64,000 nucleotides of DNA from REEB95 sp963785735 (GTDB taxonomy: Bacteria > Pseudomonadota > Alphaproteobacteria > ATCC43930 > CGMCC-115725), in the NCBI GenBank assembly GCA_963785735.1, contig CAWAWJ010000001.1:496001-560000 (forward strand). Direction: 5' to 3'. Shown in pieces: positions 16,468 through 25,473 of this stretch (within the stretch, counting starts at the first letter, position 1; the number at the start of each line of letters is the position of its first letter). The position numbers were made by a program, and so were the translations under genes. The notes under the pieces were generated by a model. That model saw only the letters and a list, made by a program, of their open reading frames with translations. It did not search any database and was not told the origin of the DNA.

Positions 16468-17094
16468 TCAGTGCGCGCTGGCCGGATTCTGGAGGAGCTG
16501 GACCACCGCGGTCTTGTTGCCGGCCCAGCCCAGCGCGTCGCGCCCGGTATAGTCCTGCTTGCCGGTATCGGCGCCGTATTTCAGCAGCAGCTTGATCGCT
16601 TCGGTCCGGCCGTTATTGGCGGCCGCCATCAGCGGCGTGATGCCCTGGCGGTTCTGGATGTCGACCGGCGCCTTGGCGTCGAGCAATTCGTGCATGACAT
16701 CGAGGCTGCCGCGGTCGGAAGCCAAGTGCAGCGCGGTGTTGCCGAATTTGTCGCGGGCGTCGAGATGGGCGCCATGGTCGATGAGTATCCGAGCGATCAA
16801 CGGGTTGTTGTTGATCGCGGCGTAGATCAATGCGGTGTAGCCGGTGTAATCTGGCTGATCGACGTCGAAGCCCTGGCCGATAAACCACAGCACCTGGCCG
16901 GCATTGTTGGCCGAGGACGACATGGCGATGTTGTTCGGCGCGTCCGCGCCCAAGCCGCCGAACGGAATGGTCGGGCCGGCGTTGGTCGAGGTGTTGTTGA
17001 ACGGGGTGGAGCCGCCCCCCTGCGCCAGCGCCCCGGGCGCGGGTAGGCAGACGAGCAGGGCCAGGGCCAAAAAAACAGCGCGGCTACGGGTCAC
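16468..17094 (-). CDS. Secreted ankyrin-repeat protein
   Basis: 208 residues from the GTG at 17094, which has GAGAGG 9 bp upstream; an ATG 14 codons earlier would add charged residues ahead of the signal peptide. A Sec signal ending ALA-QG precedes a low-complexity Ser/Thr/Asn/Gly-rich segment (about 25-60) and four to five ankyrin repeats (TGYTALIYAAINNN, FGNTALHLASDRG, QGITPLMAAANNG, TGRDALGWAG). Ankyrin repeats mediate protein-protein contacts; the partner is unknown. Likely periplasmic. It is convergent with the glycosyltransferase (4-bp gap) and divergent from cobA. Confidence 0.85.
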   Translation of the reverse strand: MTRSRAVFLALALLVCLPAPGALAQGGGSTPFNNTSTNAGPTIPFGGLGADAPNNIAMSSSANNAGQVLWFIGQGFDVDQPDYTGYTALIYAAINNNPLIARILIDHGAHLDARDKFGNTALHLASDRGSLDVMHELLDAKAPVDIQNRQGITPLMAAANNGRTEAIKLLLKYGADTGKQDYTGRDALGWAGNKTAVVQLLQNPASAH

Positions 17095-17216
17095 GGGACA
17101 TCCTCTCTCCCTGGCGGCGGAGTTTGCGTCCACCATGACCGGCTTTCAAGTTAAACCGGGGGCGGGCCGCCCCGTCTATCCTCCGCAAGGGCCCGCGGTG
17201 TAGGCTCCCCCTCGCG

Positions 17217-17990
17217 ATGGAAATCGATCTTTCGCCTGCCGATTTGCCCGAATTCGCCGCGGGCGCGGTCTGGCTCGTCGGGTCCGGGCCGGGCGCACCC
17301 GGGCTGTTGTCCTTGCTGGCGCTGCACGCTCTGAAACAGGCGGACGACATCGTCTATGACGCCTTGGTGGGAAAACGCATTCTCGATCTGGCGCGGCCCG
17401 GCGCGATCCGGCATTACGCGGGCAAGCGCGGCGGCAAGCCTTCGGCCCAACAACCCGACATCTCCAACCGGCTGATCGAGTTGGCGCGCCAAGGAAGGCG
17501 CGTGCTGCGCCTGAAGGGCGGCGATCCCTTCGTCTTCGGACGCGGCGGCGAGGAAGCCTTGGCGCTCGAAGCGGCCGGAATTCCCTATCGCGTCGTGCCG
17601 GGCATAACCGCCGGCGTCGCCGCCCTGGCCCAGGCCGGGATACCGCTCACCCACCGCGATACCAATTCGTCCGTTTCCTTCGTGACCGCCTATGCCGGCG
17701 GCGGCGGCCTGCCGGAGGATGTCGATTGGGAATCGCTCGCCAAGGGATCCCGATTGCTGGTGATCTACATGGCGTTGCAGAATTTGGACAAGATCGCGCG
17801 CCGGCTGATGGCGGCCGGGCGCAAGCGCGACGAGCCGGTGGTGATCGTGAGCCAGGCGACGCTGCCGGGGCAGCGCGTGGTCGAGACCACGCTTGAAAAC
17901 GCCGCGGCGGACGCGAAGGCATCGGGCGTCACCGCGCCGGCGATAGCGGCGGTGGGCCGGACGGTGCGGCTCAAAGGCGCGGGATTGTGA
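17217..17990 (+). CDS. cobA: Uroporphyrinogen-III C-methyltransferase (SUMT)
   Basis: 257 residues. Tetrapyrrole methylase motifs in order: VWLVGSGPGAPGLLS (about 18-32), the VYDALV segment, RLKGGDPFVFGRGGEE (SUMT signature), VVPGITAGVAA and PLTHRD. It transfers two methyl groups from SAM to uroporphyrinogen III to make precorrin-2, the branch point to cobalamin, siroheme and heme d1. No fused CysG dehydrogenase/ferrochelatase domain is present, so this is the stand-alone form. It fits with cobS nearby but is not in the same operon. Confidence 0.93.
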   Translation: MEIDLSPADLPEFAAGAVWLVGSGPGAPGLLSLLALHALKQADDIVYDALVGKRILDLARPGAIRHYAGKRGGKPSAQQPDISNRLIELARQGRRVLRLKGGDPFVFGRGGEEALALEAAGIPYRVVPGITAGVAALAQAGIPLTHRDTNSSVSFVTAYAGGGGLPEDVDWESLAKGSRLLVIYMALQNLDKIARRLMAAGRKRDEPVVIVSQATLPGQRVVETTLENAAADAKASGVTAPAIAAVGRTVRLKGAGL

Positions 17991-18022
17991 CACCGCCCGG
18001 CTTGAGGATGTAGAATCATCCC

Positions 18023-18625
18023 ATGTCCCGTGTGGCGCGCCGCGGCCTTTTCGTCTTCATCGCCTTGCTCGTCCTGTTGCTGGCGGGTTTCGCCTATGAG
18101 ACCGGCTGGCTCGGCGGCGGCGGCGACACCAACGGCGCCGCCGCGCTTCCCGTCGGCGGACCGTTTTCGCTCATCGACCAGAACGGCGTCGCGCGCAACG
18201 ATGCGGATTTCCGCGGCAAGTTGATGCTGGTCTATTTCGGCTACACCTATTGCCCCGATATCTGCCCGGCGACGCTCTTGGCCATGAGCCAGGCGCTCGA
18301 CCAGCTCGGGCCCGAATCCAACCAGGTTCAGCCGATCTTCATCACCGTCGATCCCGAACGCGACACCCCGGCGCAGATGAAGCTCTACGCCTCGAACTTC
18401 CATCCCCGGCTTTTGGCCCTGACCGGCGGCGCCGAGGCGCTCGCCCAAGCGGAGCGGGATTATCGCGTCTACGCCAAGAAAGTGACCGAGCCGGGCAAGG
18501 CGGATTACCTGATGGACCATTCCTCCTTCATCTATCTCATGGACCGCGACGGCAAATTGGCCGCGCTGATCTCGCCCGGAGCCGATCCCGCGGCGATGGC
18601 GGCGGCGATCAGGCGTCACCTGTGA
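18023..18625 (+). CDS. SCO1/SenC/PrrC copper chaperone
   Basis: 200 residues. An N-terminal membrane anchor (about 8-25) is followed by a periplasmic thioredoxin-like domain with the copper ligands Cys77 and Cys81 (YCPDIC) and His166 (MDHSS). SCO proteins deliver copper to the CuA site of cytochrome c oxidase and can act as thiol-disulfide sensors; in Rhodobacter the homologue PrrC is linked to the RegB/RegA circuit. Here regB lies about 4 kb away rather than adjacent. The stop overlaps the ATG of the next gene by one base. Confidence 0.92.
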   Translation: MSRVARRGLFVFIALLVLLLAGFAYETGWLGGGGDTNGAAALPVGGPFSLIDQNGVARNDADFRGKLMLVYFGYTYCPDICPATLLAMSQALDQLGPESNQVQPIFITVDPERDTPAQMKLYASNFHPRLLALTGGAEALAQAERDYRVYAKKVTEPGKADYLMDHSSFIYLMDRDGKLAALISPGADPAAMAAAIRRHL

Positions 18626-19326
18626 TGGCATTGCCCCAGCGCATCGCCCTCGGCGACGCCGAGATGAAGCTCAACGTGTCGCGCCATCCGCGCGCGCGGC
18701 GCTTCGTGCTGCGGCTCGACGAGCGCGGCGAGGCGGTGGAGCTGGTGCTGCCGGCTTGGGGTTCGCTCCGGCAAGCGGTCCGGTTCCTGGAACAGAATCG
18801 CGGCTGGCTCGAACAGCGGCTCAAGGACTTGCCGCCGCGCGTGGCTTTCACCGACGGCTCGGAGATACCGCTGCTGGGCCGGCCGCACCGCATCCGCCAC
18901 CGCCCGGGGTCGCGCGGGAAAGGCCCCGCCTGGATCGAGAACGGCGAAATCCATGTCGCCGGCGAGGCCGCGCATTTGCCGCGCCGGCTCAAGGATTTCC
19001 TGCGCTTCCATGCCCGAAGGGAGCTGTCGGCGCGGGCGCATGATCTGGCCGCGCGCATTTTCCGCGAGGTTTCAGGGATCCGTTTGAGCGACGGCAAGAG
19101 CCGCTGGGGCAGCTGCTCGGCCAAGGGCGGGCTGGCGTTTTCCTGGCGGCTGATCCTGGCGCCCGAGGAGGTGCTGCACTACGTCGTGGCGCATGAAGTG
19201 GCGCATCTCGCCGAAATGAACCACGGGCCGCGTTTCTGGAAGCTCGTCGAAAAATTAGCGCCGGGGCATGCGAGCGGGCGGGCGTGGCTGCGCCGTAACC
19301 GGGCGCGGCTGCTGCGCTTCGGCTGA
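18625..19326 (+). CDS. M48-like zinc metallopeptidase (YgjP/DUF45 family)
   Basis: 233 residues. The C-terminal metallopeptidase domain has RWGSCS (160-165), the zinc motif HEVAH (190-194) and a third ligand His200 in EMNHGPRFW, matching YgjP/DUF45. The biological substrate of this family is poorly defined. The ATG shares one base with the SCO1 stop, so the two are cotranscribed. The last 72 bp overlap the convergent ampG gene, an unusually long tail-to-tail overlap. Confidence 0.87.
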   Translation: MALPQRIALGDAEMKLNVSRHPRARRFVLRLDERGEAVELVLPAWGSLRQAVRFLEQNRGWLEQRLKDLPPRVAFTDGSEIPLLGRPHRIRHRPGSRGKGPAWIENGEIHVAGEAAHLPRRLKDFLRFHARRELSARAHDLAARIFREVSGIRLSDGKSRWGSCSAKGGLAFSWRLILAPEEVLHYVVAHEVAHLAEMNHGPRFWKLVEKLAPGHASGRAWLRRNRARLLRFG

Positions 19327-20559
19327 GCGCATGAGATAAAGCAACAGGCCCAGGGCGGGGAGACAGGCAAGGGTCGAGACCGCGAAAAAGGGCGGCCAGC
19401 CGAGGCGGTCGGCGAGAAAGCCGCCGCCCGAAGCCAGCATTGTGCGCGATGTGGCCGCCAAGGCCGACAAAAGCGCGTATTGCGTGGCGGTGAAGGCGGG
19501 GTTGCAGAGCCACGAGAGATAGGCCACGAAGGCCGCCGAGGCCATGCCGCCGGTGACGTTCTCGGCGGCGATGGTCACGGCCAGCACCGAGGGATCGGGC
19601 CCGGCCCAATACTGCACGATATACATGAGGTTCGAGAGCATCTGGAGGGCGCCGCAGATTAGAAGCGCCCGCATCAACCCGAGGCGATAGACCAAGGTTC
19701 CGCCAAGCAAGATTCCGGCGACGCTGGCGAAGGTGCCGAACAGCTTGGCGACGTTGGCGATCTCGATCTTGGTGAAGCCCAAGGCGATATAGAACGGATT
19801 GGACATGATGCCGGCGAGCGCGTCGCCGAATTTGTAGAGCACGACAAAGACCAGGATCAAAACCCAGCCCCGCCGCGACGCGAATTCGGCAAAGGGCGCC
19901 GCGACCGAACGCTTGAACCAGTTCTTCTCCCTGGGCGGCTTGACGGTCTTGGGCTCGCGCGTCATCAGCACGGTGGCGATCCCCACCAGCATCAGCGCGC
20001 TCATCCCGGCATAGGACCAGAACCAGCCGAAATACGAGGCGAGATAGAGCGCCCCAGCGCCCGAGGCGATCATGCCGATGCGGTAGCCCACCTGGGTCAC
20101 GGCAGCACCCGCCCCCTGTTCGCGCGCGCGCAGCAGCTCGACGCGATAGGCGTCGATGACGATGTCCTGGCTCGCCGAGAAAAACGCCACCGCCGACGCC
20201 GCCAAGGCCACGCGCCAGGGATTGATGGCGGGATCGCACAGCGCCATGGCGAGAAGCGCCAGCGCCAGCGCCGCCTGGATGGTCACCGCCCAGGAACGCC
20301 GCCGCCCCAGAATCCCGGTCAGGAGCGGAATCCGCACGCGGTCCATCGCCGGCGACCACAGGAATTTAAGATTGTAGGCGAGGCCCACCTGGGCGAAGAG
20401 GCCTATTGAAGTAAGGGTAATTCCTGATTCTTTGAGCCAGATCGCGAGCGTGGCGCCGGTCAAGGCCAGAGGCAGCCCGCTGGAAAATCCCATCAACAGG
20501 ATCGCCAGCATGCGCCGGTCGGCATAGACCCGGAGCGTGGCGAGCCAGGAGGCGATCAT
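19255..20559 (-). CDS. ampG: AmpG-like muropeptide transporter (PAT/MFS family)
   Basis: 434 residues with about 12 to 14 membrane helices. The N-terminus (GFSSGLPLALTGATLAIWLKE, GLFAQVGLAYNLKFLWSPAMDR) and FSASQDIVIDAYRVELL are AmpG signatures. AmpG imports GlcNAc-anhydro-muropeptides for cell-wall recycling and affects beta-lactamase induction in organisms with AmpR. No ampD or ampR is present in the window. It follows the cyclophilin gene by 30 bp on the same strand. Confidence 0.88.
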   Translation of the reverse strand: MIASWLATLRVYADRRMLAILLMGFSSGLPLALTGATLAIWLKESGITLTSIGLFAQVGLAYNLKFLWSPAMDRVRIPLLTGILGRRRSWAVTIQAALALALLAMALCDPAINPWRVALAASAVAFFSASQDIVIDAYRVELLRAREQGAGAAVTQVGYRIGMIASGAGALYLASYFGWFWSYAGMSALMLVGIATVLMTREPKTVKPPREKNWFKRSVAAPFAEFASRRGWVLILVFVVLYKFGDALAGIMSNPFYIALGFTKIEIANVAKLFGTFASVAGILLGGTLVYRLGLMRALLICGALQMLSNLMYIVQYWAGPDPSVLAVTIAAENVTGGMASAAFVAYLSWLCNPAFTATQYALLSALAATSRTMLASGGGFLADRLGWPPFFAVSTLACLPALGLLLYLMRSAEAQQPRPVTAQPRPPARMPRR

Positions 20560-20589
20560 GGGGATGGCGCCGGCGCGGCCGGAACGGCG

Positions 20590-21147
20590 TTAGGGCTTCT
20601 TCTTGTCGGCGTCGGCCGCCACTTGCATGCGGATGATCTTGTCGGGATTGGTCACCGTGCCGCTGCCGGGCGCGCCCGGCTTGATCGCGTCGATGAATTC
20701 CATGCCCGAGGTCACCTGGCCGAAGATGGTGTATTGGCCGTCGAGCCCCGGCTGCGGCGCGAAGCAAATGAAGAACTGGCTGTCGCCGCTATTGGGGCTC
20801 GCCGCGCGCGCCATGCCGACCGTGCCGCGCAGGAAATGCGCCTGGCTGAACTCGGCCGGGACGTTCTTGCCCGAGCCGCCGGTGCCGGTGCCGGTGGGAT
20901 CGCCGGTCTGCGCCATGAATCCCGGAATGACGCGGTGGAATACGATGCCGTCGTAGAAGCCGCGCCGCGCCAGCGTCTTGATCTGCGCCACGGTTTGGGG
21001 CGCCAGATCGGGTCGGAGTTCGATGACGACACGGCCCTTGGGCACGTCGAGGTAAAGCGTGTTTTCGGGATCGGCTGCGCGCACGGGACCTCCAATGGCC
21101 AGGAGAAGGACGGTTGCCAGCGCGGCGAGCGAAAGGAATCTGATCAT
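20590..21147 (-). CDS. Periplasmic cyclophilin-type peptidyl-prolyl isomerase
   Basis: 185 residues. A Sec signal peptide (cleavage near VRA-AD) is followed by a compact cyclophilin domain: FYDGIVFHRVIPGFMAQTGDPTGTG contains the catalytic Arg and the FHRV/GFMAQ core, and NSGDSQFFICF is the substrate groove. It catalyses cis-trans isomerisation of prolyl bonds, probably in the periplasm. The short C-terminus ends in a lysine run. Confidence 0.92.
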   Translation of the reverse strand: MIRFLSLAALATVLLLAIGGPVRAADPENTLYLDVPKGRVVIELRPDLAPQTVAQIKTLARRGFYDGIVFHRVIPGFMAQTGDPTGTGTGGSGKNVPAEFSQAHFLRGTVGMARAASPNSGDSQFFICFAPQPGLDGQYTIFGQVTSGMEFIDAIKPGAPGSGTVTNPDKIIRMQVAADADKKKP

Positions 21148-21243
21148 GGCGCGCTCATCCGGTTGCTGAAAGGACTTGGGCTCTCGAGACGGACGCGACC
21201 TTAACGCAAGGCGCCGGCGAAGGAAAGCCGCGGAATGGCCGGG

Positions 21244-21675
21244 CTAGAACCAGACAAATCCGCTCATCAGCATGTTGACGATCTTGCCGTCGGCGGAGAG
21301 CGGCAGCACCAGCGCCTCGCAATGCCAGACACGCTGGCCGGTTATTTGCCGGTCGCGGTATTTGGCGACGGGAAGGCGCGTCTTGATCGCCTCGGCATAG
21401 TGATCGGCCGCGGCCTGGCGGAATTCAACATCGGGCATGGCATCGAGATCCTTGCCGGTCAAATCGTAGCCCATGCCCTGCGCCACGTTGCTGGCGTGGA
21501 TGCGGAAGTGGAAGCGCAGCGGATCATAAGCCACGTCGATGAGCGAGAGATTGCCGATGCAGTATTTGATGTCGAGCGGATCGAAATCGGCGCGCGACGG
21601 CATCTCGCGGCCGCGACGGCGCGAATCCCAATCCTGGTACAACTTCCGCAACATGGGCGCCTTGAGTTCGAGCAC
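21244..21675 (-). CDS. PAS domain protein (PAS_5 family)
   Basis: 143 residues, GTG start with GGGGAG 6 bp upstream. It resembles the alphaproteobacterial PAS_5 domain: LYQDWDSRRRGREMPSRADFDP, a Y-C-I-G-NLSLIDV strand, RFHFRIHASNVAQGMGYDLTGK, and VLPLSADGKIVNMLMSG. The PAS fold occupies the whole protein with no output domain, so it may bind a ligand or partner and signal in trans. Function unknown. Monocistronic by context: 96 bp from the cyclophilin gene and 100 bp from typA, all on the minus strand. Confidence 0.8.
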   Translation of the reverse strand: MLELKAPMLRKLYQDWDSRRRGREMPSRADFDPLDIKYCIGNLSLIDVAYDPLRFHFRIHASNVAQGMGYDLTGKDLDAMPDVEFRQAAADHYAEAIKTRLPVAKYRDRQITGQRVWHCEALVLPLSADGKIVNMLMSGFVWF

Positions 21676-21775
21676 GCGAACTCCCCTTTTGCCCTCAATG
21701 ATAGGATGCCGTGCCTATTTTCAGGCACTTCCGGATATTCCGCAACCCTCGGCCGTGACTCCGGGCCGGTCGTGG

Positions 21776-23605
21776 TTAACCGGCTTCGGCCTCGGCGGCG
21801 CGGGTGGCGCGTTTGCGCTCATGCGGATCGAGGAAGCGCTTCCTGAGCCTTATCGATTTCGGCGTCACCTCGACCAGCTCGTCATCGGCGATATAGGCGA
21901 TCGCCTGTTCGAGACCCATGAGGATGGGCGGCGTCAAGCGCACCGCCTCGTCCTTGGATGTCGTGCGGATGTTGGTGAGCTGCTTGCCCTTCAAGGGATT
22001 GACGTCGAGATCGTTGCCGCGCGAATGCCCACCGACGATCATGCCGGGATAGACCTCGGTGCCGGGGGTGATGAACATCGGCCCGCGCTCTTCGAGATTC
22101 CACAGCGCGTAAGCGACCGCCTGCCCGGAGCCGTTCGAGATCAGCACGCCGTTGCGGCGCCCTTCGATCGGCCCTTTCCAGGGCGCATAGCCGTGGAAGA
22201 GGCGGCTCATGATTCCGGTGCCGCGCGTGTCGGTCATGAACTCGCCCTGATAGCCGATCAATCCTCGCGTCGGCGCGAGGAAAGTGAGCCGCGTCTTGCC
22301 GCCGCCCGAGGGCCGCATGTCGCGGAGCTCGCCTTTGCGCTGCGCCAGTTTTTCGACGACGATGCCGGCGAAATCCTGGTCGACGTCGACCTGGACCTCC
22401 TCGACCGGTTCGAGCTTGCCGCCCGCCGGATCTGTCTTCAACAAAACCTGGGGGCGCGAGATCGAAAGCTCGAAGCCTTCGCGCCGCATGGTCTCGATCA
22501 AGACGCCGAGCTGCAATTCGCCGCGGCCCGCCACCTCGATCGAATCCTTTTCGGCGCTTTCCTTGACGCGGATGGCGACGTTGCCCTCGGCCTCGCGTTT
22601 GAGCCGCTCGACAATGAGCCGCGAGGTGACCTTGTTGTTCCCCTCGCGCCCGGCCAAGGGGCTGTCGTTCACCGAGAAAATCATGGCGAGCGTCGGCGGA
22701 TCGACCGGCATGGAGGGCAGGCTTTGGGTCACGTCGGGCGCGCCGATGGTGTCGGCAACGGTGGTTTTGGTCAGCCCGGCGATGGCGATGATGTCGCCCG
22801 CCTGGGCCTCTTCGATCGGCCGGCGCTCGAGCCCGCGGAACGCCAAGAGCTTGGTGAGCCGCGCTTCCTCGATGACGGTGCCGTCGGGCGAGAGCGCCTT
22901 CAGCGGCATGTTGACCCGCGCGGTGCCCTTGTGGATGCGCCCGGTCAGCACGCGGCCGACATAGGAGTCGTATTCGAGCGTGGTCACCAGCATGGCGAAG
23001 GGCGCGTTCGGTTCGGATTCGGGCGGCTTCACGTGGCGCAGGATGAGATCGAAGAGCGGCGTCAGATCCTTGCGCTCGTCGTCGGGCTCCGCCACCGCCC
23101 AGCCGGCGCGGCCCGAGGCGTAGAGCGTGGGGAAATCGAGCTGAGCCTCGGTCGCGTCGAGTATGGCGAAGAGATCGAAAATCTCGTTATGCACGGCCGT
23201 CGCCCTGGCGTCGGAACGGTCGATCTTGTTGATGACGACGATGGGATTGAGGCCCTGGCGCAGCGCCTTGCCGAGCACGAATTTGGTCTGCGGCATCGGC
23301 CCTTCGGCCGCGTCCACCAGCACCAGCACGCCATCGACCATCGAGAGAATGCGCTCGACCTCGCCGCCGAAATCGGCGTGGCCGGGCGTGTCGACGATGT
23401 TGATGCGCGTGCCCTTCCAATCGACCGAGGTGCATTTGGCGAGGATGGTGATGCCGCGCTCGCGCTCGAGATCGTTCGAATCCATCGCGCGCTCCATCAC
23501 CTGCTGATTGGCGCGGAAGGCCCCGCTCTGTTTTAAGAGCTGGTCGACCAGGGTGGTTTTCCCATGGTCGACATGGGCGATGATGGCGATATTCCGGATG
23601 TCCAT
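21776..23605 (-). CDS. typA: Ribosome-associated GTPase TypA/BipA
   Basis: 609 residues from the ATG at 23605 (MDIRNIAIIAHVDHGKTTLV), the family start; longer in-frame extensions are non-conserved. Translation-factor GTPase motifs: G1 AHVDHGKTT (10-18), the ERERGITI switch, DTPGHADF, NKIDRSDA, followed by EF-Tu-like domain II, EF-G-like domains III and V and the TypA C-terminal domain (EEVQVDVDQDFAGIVVEKLAQRKGE, RGTGIMSRLFHGY). It acts on the ribosome in stress, cold and assembly conditions. It lies 31 bp after the adenosine kinase gene, with a short GC hairpin between. Confidence 0.95.
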   Translation of the reverse strand: MDIRNIAIIAHVDHGKTTLVDQLLKQSGAFRANQQVMERAMDSNDLERERGITILAKCTSVDWKGTRINIVDTPGHADFGGEVERILSMVDGVLVLVDAAEGPMPQTKFVLGKALRQGLNPIVVINKIDRSDARATAVHNEIFDLFAILDATEAQLDFPTLYASGRAGWAVAEPDDERKDLTPLFDLILRHVKPPESEPNAPFAMLVTTLEYDSYVGRVLTGRIHKGTARVNMPLKALSPDGTVIEEARLTKLLAFRGLERRPIEEAQAGDIIAIAGLTKTTVADTIGAPDVTQSLPSMPVDPPTLAMIFSVNDSPLAGREGNNKVTSRLIVERLKREAEGNVAIRVKESAEKDSIEVAGRGELQLGVLIETMRREGFELSISRPQVLLKTDPAGGKLEPVEEVQVDVDQDFAGIVVEKLAQRKGELRDMRPSGGGKTRLTFLAPTRGLIGYQGEFMTDTRGTGIMSRLFHGYAPWKGPIEGRRNGVLISNGSGQAVAYALWNLEERGPMFITPGTEVYPGMIVGGHSRGNDLDVNPLKGKQLTNIRTTSKDEAVRLTPPILMGLEQAIAYIADDELVEVTPKSIRLRKRFLDPHERKRATRAAEAEAG

Positions 23606-23620
23606 GATGAACTCACATAT

Positions 23621-23635
23621 GGCCCCTCGGGGGCC
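23621..23635. other. Short GC hairpin between the kinase gene and typA
   Basis: GGCCCC and GGGGCC form a 6-bp stem with a three-base loop just after the kinase stop codon. No T-run follows on the minus strand, so a classic terminator is not supported; it may only slow or stabilise the transcript. Confidence 0.3.
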
Positions 23636-23636
23636 G

Positions 23637-24632
23637 TTATAACAGGCCCGCGCTTTTGGCCAGGGTGTTGAGCGCGGTTTCGGGCCGGGCGCCGAAATGG
23701 CCGATGACCTCGCCCGCGCACAGGCTGCCCAATTTGCCGCAGGCTTCGAGATCCCGGCCATGGGTCAGGCCGTAGAGGAAGCCGGCGGCGTAAAGATCGC
23801 CGGCCCCGGTGGTGTCGACGACGCGGGCGACGGGCGCCGCCGCCACATGCAGCATCTCTTTCTTGGTCACGATGTTGGAGCCGCGCTCGCTGCGCGTCAG
23901 CACCGCGATCTCGCAATGGCCGCGCACGGCTTCCGCCGCCTGTTCGAAATGTTCGGTTTCGTAGAGCGCACCGATTTCGTGCTCGTTGGCGAACAGCACG
24001 TCGACGTGTTTATCGACCAGATCGAGGAATTCGGCGCGGTGACGCCCGACGCAGAAGGGATCGGAGAGCGACAGCGCCACCTTGCGGGACGAGTTATGCG
24101 CGAGTTTCGCCGCCTTGCGGAAGGCTTCCATGGCGCGCGGCGGATCGAACAGATAGCCCTCGAGATACGTCACTTGCGCCGAGGATATCAGGCCTTCGTC
24201 GATATCCTCGGGCCCCAATTCGACGCAGGCGCCGAGGAAGGTGTTCATGGTGCGCTGCGCGTCGGGCGTGACCAGGATGAGGCAGCGCGCGGTGGGCGGG
24301 CCGCTCTTCAAGGGCGGCGTCTTGAACGTGACGCCGATCGATTTGAGATCATGGGCGAAGATCGCGCCCAATTCATCGTCGCGCAGCTTGCCGATATAGC
24401 CGCCCTTGCCCCCGAGCGAGGCCAATCCTGCGATGCTGTTGGCGGCCGAACCGCCCGAGGCCTCGATCCCCTCGCCCATCTTGGCGTAAAGCGCCTCGGC
24501 GCGAGTTTCATCGATCAGCGCCATGGTGCCCTTGGCGAGGCCCTGGCTTTTGAGGAAAGCGTCATCCGCCTTGGCCAGCACGTCGACAATGGCGTTGCCG
24601 ATGCCGACGACATCGTGGGAAGAGGCGGCCAT
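23637..24632 (-). CDS. PfkB-family carbohydrate/adenosine kinase
   Basis: 331 residues from the ATG at 24632. PfkB signatures: GIGNAIVDVLA at the N-terminus, GGSAANSIAGLASLGGKGGYIGKLRDDELG (signature 1 region), and VVDTTGAGDLYAAGFLYGLTHG (signature 2, with catalytic Asp in GAGD). The closest family by pattern is the alphaproteobacterial adenosine kinase/ribokinase-like group, which makes AMP from adenosine; the exact sugar or nucleoside is inferred only. It is upstream of typA on the same strand. Confidence 0.85.
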   Translation of the reverse strand: MAASSHDVVGIGNAIVDVLAKADDAFLKSQGLAKGTMALIDETRAEALYAKMGEGIEASGGSAANSIAGLASLGGKGGYIGKLRDDELGAIFAHDLKSIGVTFKTPPLKSGPPTARCLILVTPDAQRTMNTFLGACVELGPEDIDEGLISSAQVTYLEGYLFDPPRAMEAFRKAAKLAHNSSRKVALSLSDPFCVGRHRAEFLDLVDKHVDVLFANEHEIGALYETEHFEQAAEAVRGHCEIAVLTRSERGSNIVTKKEMLHVAAAPVARVVDTTGAGDLYAAGFLYGLTHGRDLEACGKLGSLCAGEVIGHFGARPETALNTLAKSAGLL

Positions 24633-24935
24633 GAAAGGGGTTCCGGCGGTGGGGATGGAGGCGAAATGCCCGCGGAGTATAGGGATCGCCGGGTTTGCCG
24701 CAAGTCCGCGCGGGAAACCGCCCGGCGGCAAAACCAGCCGAACCCGGCGGATTTCCCTTTATTCACCGGGACTTGGAGATTATTATCGTTCCCACAGAGA
24801 GAAGAGCGCAAAGACTCTTCGCGGGGAGGCGATCCAGGTTCCGGGCGGATTGCGATTCGGGTTTTCAGCCCGCATCCCGTTTCGGATATTTGGCGCCCCG
24901 TCCGGTGGTTTGCGTTTCAAGACGGGCCTGGGGGC
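24633..24935. other. 303-bp intergenic region between divergent genes
   Basis: No conserved open frame was seen. It holds the two divergent promoters by position and an imperfect hairpin (GAAGAG, 8-base loop, CTCTTC) near 24800, preceded by a locally A/T-richer stretch around 24760-24790. No recognised operator was identified. Confidence 0.4.
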
Positions 24936-25331
24936 ATGGCTGAGAGAGCGGATAGGATTGCGGCCGGCGCGGCGAGGCGCCTGGGAATCCTGCTGTCGCT
25001 CGTTGTGGCGCTCGCCGCCTGCGCCAGCGATGATTTCATCGATTCTGCCGGATCGGTGCGGCTCGGCAATCTGGCCGGGCTTGCGCCCTCCCAAGTGGCG
25101 GCGCTTTACGGCCAGCCCGATTTCCGCCGCAACGATCCGCCCGCCGAGGTGTGGCAATACCGCAGCGCCGATTGCGTGCTCGATCTTTATTTCTACAGCG
25201 GCGCGGGCGGCGAGCAGCTGGTCTTCGCCCAAAGCCGGCCGCGCTCGCTCGAACAGAATGCGGCCACCGGGCATTGCCTCGACGGCGACGCGGCGGCGCT
25301 GCGCGCGCGCACCAAGGAGACTAGGCTCTAA
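24936..25331 (+). CDS. Hypothetical lipoprotein
   Basis: 131 residues, ATG preceded by a GGGGG ribosome site. The signal peptide is arginine-rich with lipobox VALAAC (Cys about 29). The mature part GNLAGLAPSQVAALYGQPDFRRNDPPAEVWQYRS resembles the small SmpA/OmlA-like fold seen in many alphaproteobacterial lipoproteins (a helix-LxGQPxxxxxxxxxxxWxY pattern). It probably sits in the outer membrane facing the periplasm. Function unknown. Confidence 0.7.
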   Translation: MAERADRIAAGAARRLGILLSLVVALAACASDDFIDSAGSVRLGNLAGLAPSQVAALYGQPDFRRNDPPAEVWQYRSADCVLDLYFYSGAGGEQLVFAQSRPRSLEQNAATGHCLDGDAAALRARTKETRL

Positions 25332-25395
25332 AATCACCCGCGCCAGGCCCGGCGAAAGCGGACACGTTGTGTTCCGCCATGCCGTCAACACAATC

Positions 25396-25425
25396 TTGAA
25401 CTACTCTAAAGACTGACGACATAAT
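25396..25425 (+). promoter_or_regulatory. Candidate promoter of dps
   Basis: TTGAAC (25396-25401), an 18-base spacer and CATAAT (25420-25425), about 50 bp before the dps start. The region is less GC-rich than its surroundings. No clear OxyR or Fur operator was recognised. Confidence 0.35.
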
Positions 25426-25473
25426 CCTGGAAACGCGTCTCACCGTCTTACAAGCCCTACAAGGAGGTCCTGC

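Noticed and set aside
21711..21728. GTGCCT/AGGCAC hairpin upstream of the PAS gene
   Set aside because: Six-base stem with no T-run on either strand; chance level for this composition.
21539..23536. 665-codon open frame on the plus strand
   Set aside because: Antisense to typA, which has every GTPase motif; no recognisable domain in the shadow.
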